Below are positions 6,156 through 6,360 of a stretch of 6,360 bases of DNA, piece by piece. The position numbers were made by a program, and so were the translations under genes. Numbering within the stretch: the first letter of the stretch is position 1; the number at the start of each line of letters is the position of its first letter. Under the pieces are notes generated by a model, which had not been told where the DNA came from, did not search any database, and saw nothing but the letters and a program-made list of their open reading frames with translations. Location: NCBI GenBank assembly GCA_937915965.1, contig CALGHC010000902.1:1-6360 (forward strand). The letters run 5' to 3'. Origin of the DNA: an uncultured Myxococcales bacterium (GTDB taxonomy: Bacteria > Myxococcota_A > UBA9042).

Positions 6156-6209
6156 GGCGGGTATCTGCGCACAGATGTCGGTGTACGCTCGGCGTGAGCC
6201 CGTTCGGAA
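6156..6209. other. Convergent intergenic gap with a weak hairpin
   Basis: The 54 nt between the CLC stop (TGA, 6153-6155) and the stop of the glycine-rich gene contain a 5-bp hairpin, ATCTG (6163-6167), CGCA, CAGAT (6172-6176). A competing 5-bp pairing, CTGTG (6150-6154) with CACAG (6170-6174), spans the CLC stop. Neither is GC-rich with a T tract, so a classical intrinsic terminator is not seen for either gene; termination may be Rho-dependent. Confidence 0.35.
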
Positions 6210-6360
6210 CTACAGCGTCGTGATCCGCACCTGACCGTGGCCGTTCTGCGCCGCGGTGGAGTTGCTCGCGTTGGCGCCCGAATTGTGCGAGCCGCCGCCG
6301 CCTCCGCCGCCGTTGCAGCTGGTGCCACCGCCGCCGCCGCTGTAGCCGCCGCCGCCGCTG
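6210..6360 (-). CDS. Glycine-rich protein, C-terminal end only
   Basis: On the minus strand an open frame runs in from the right edge and ends at TAG (6210-6212), giving 49 visible residues. They are strongly biased: SGGGGYSGGGGGTSCNG, then seven glycines, SHNSGANASNS, and a final NGHGQVRITTL. Gly/Ser/Asn clusters followed by a terminal GxGQVxIT strand are typical of secreted bacterial glycine-rich domains (Pfam Gly_rich type). That resemblance, plus a stop codon directly after the conserved-looking end, argues for a real gene rather than GGC-repeat noise. The rest lies outside the window, so the full domain make-up, signal peptide and function cannot be stated; an extracellular or surface role is a guess from composition. 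It converges on the CLC gene, with 54 nt between the two stop codons. The alternative is simple-sequence DNA with no expressed product. Confidence 0.65.
   Translation of the reverse strand, partial: SGGGGYSGGGGGTSCNGGGGGGGSHNSGANASNSTAAQNGHGQVRITTL

Noticed and set aside
6163..6176. Bidirectional terminator between the CLC and glycine-rich genes
   Set aside because: The stem is only 5 bp with mixed composition and no T run on either side.
1..6360. ssrA (tmRNA) gene accompanying smpB
   Set aside because: No tRNA-like ends, GGUUCGAxUCC segment or tag-peptide frame was found in the intergenic regions.

Overview
The window is about two-thirds G+C, with coding strands rich in G/C-ending codons and tightly packed genes. 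It fits a high-GC Gram-negative bacterium. The mix of an alpha-methylacyl-CoA racemase-like enzyme, a DyP peroxidase, a CBS-regulated CLC protein and a glycine-rich protein would suit Myxococcota or a relative, but that placement is inference only. No rRNA, tRNA, CRISPR array or mobile element was found.

Layout. A minus-strand block runs from about 3984 down to position 1 and reads as one gene cluster: (1) a two-domain protein joining a PfkB-family sugar/nucleoside kinase to an HhH-GPD/queuosine-salvage-like glycosylase domain with a four-cysteine Fe-S motif; (2) smpB, the tmRNA partner of trans-translation; (3) a CaiB/BaiF-family enzyme whose catalytic residues look like alpha-methylacyl-CoA racemase; (4) the N-terminal 135 residues of a DyP-type heme peroxidase, cut by the window edge. 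The gaps are 55, 34 and 13 nt, and the last three genes each have a Shine-Dalgarno sequence 6-7 nt before ATG. Diverging from this block, across about 320 nt of non-coding DNA holding an inverted repeat and a GC-rich hairpin, is a plus-strand CLC-family chloride channel/transporter with two C-terminal CBS domains. A minus-strand gene converges on it from the right edge; only its glycine-rich C-terminus is visible.

How the genes work together. The clearest functional logic lies inside the fusion protein. Its N-terminal half has the PfkB catalytic motifs. Its C-terminal half resembles Qng1 (DUF2419), which hydrolyses queuosine 5'-monophosphate to free queuine. A kinase fused to a 5'-nucleotide glycosylase could carry a modified nucleoside to its monophosphate and then to free base plus ribose 5-phosphate in one polypeptide. 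The C-terminal endonuclease III-like cysteine cluster is not a Qng1 feature known to me, so this may be an undescribed Fe-S branch linking DNA glycosylases and queuosine salvage. The racemase and peroxidase are probably co-transcribed with smpB but show no obvious shared pathway.
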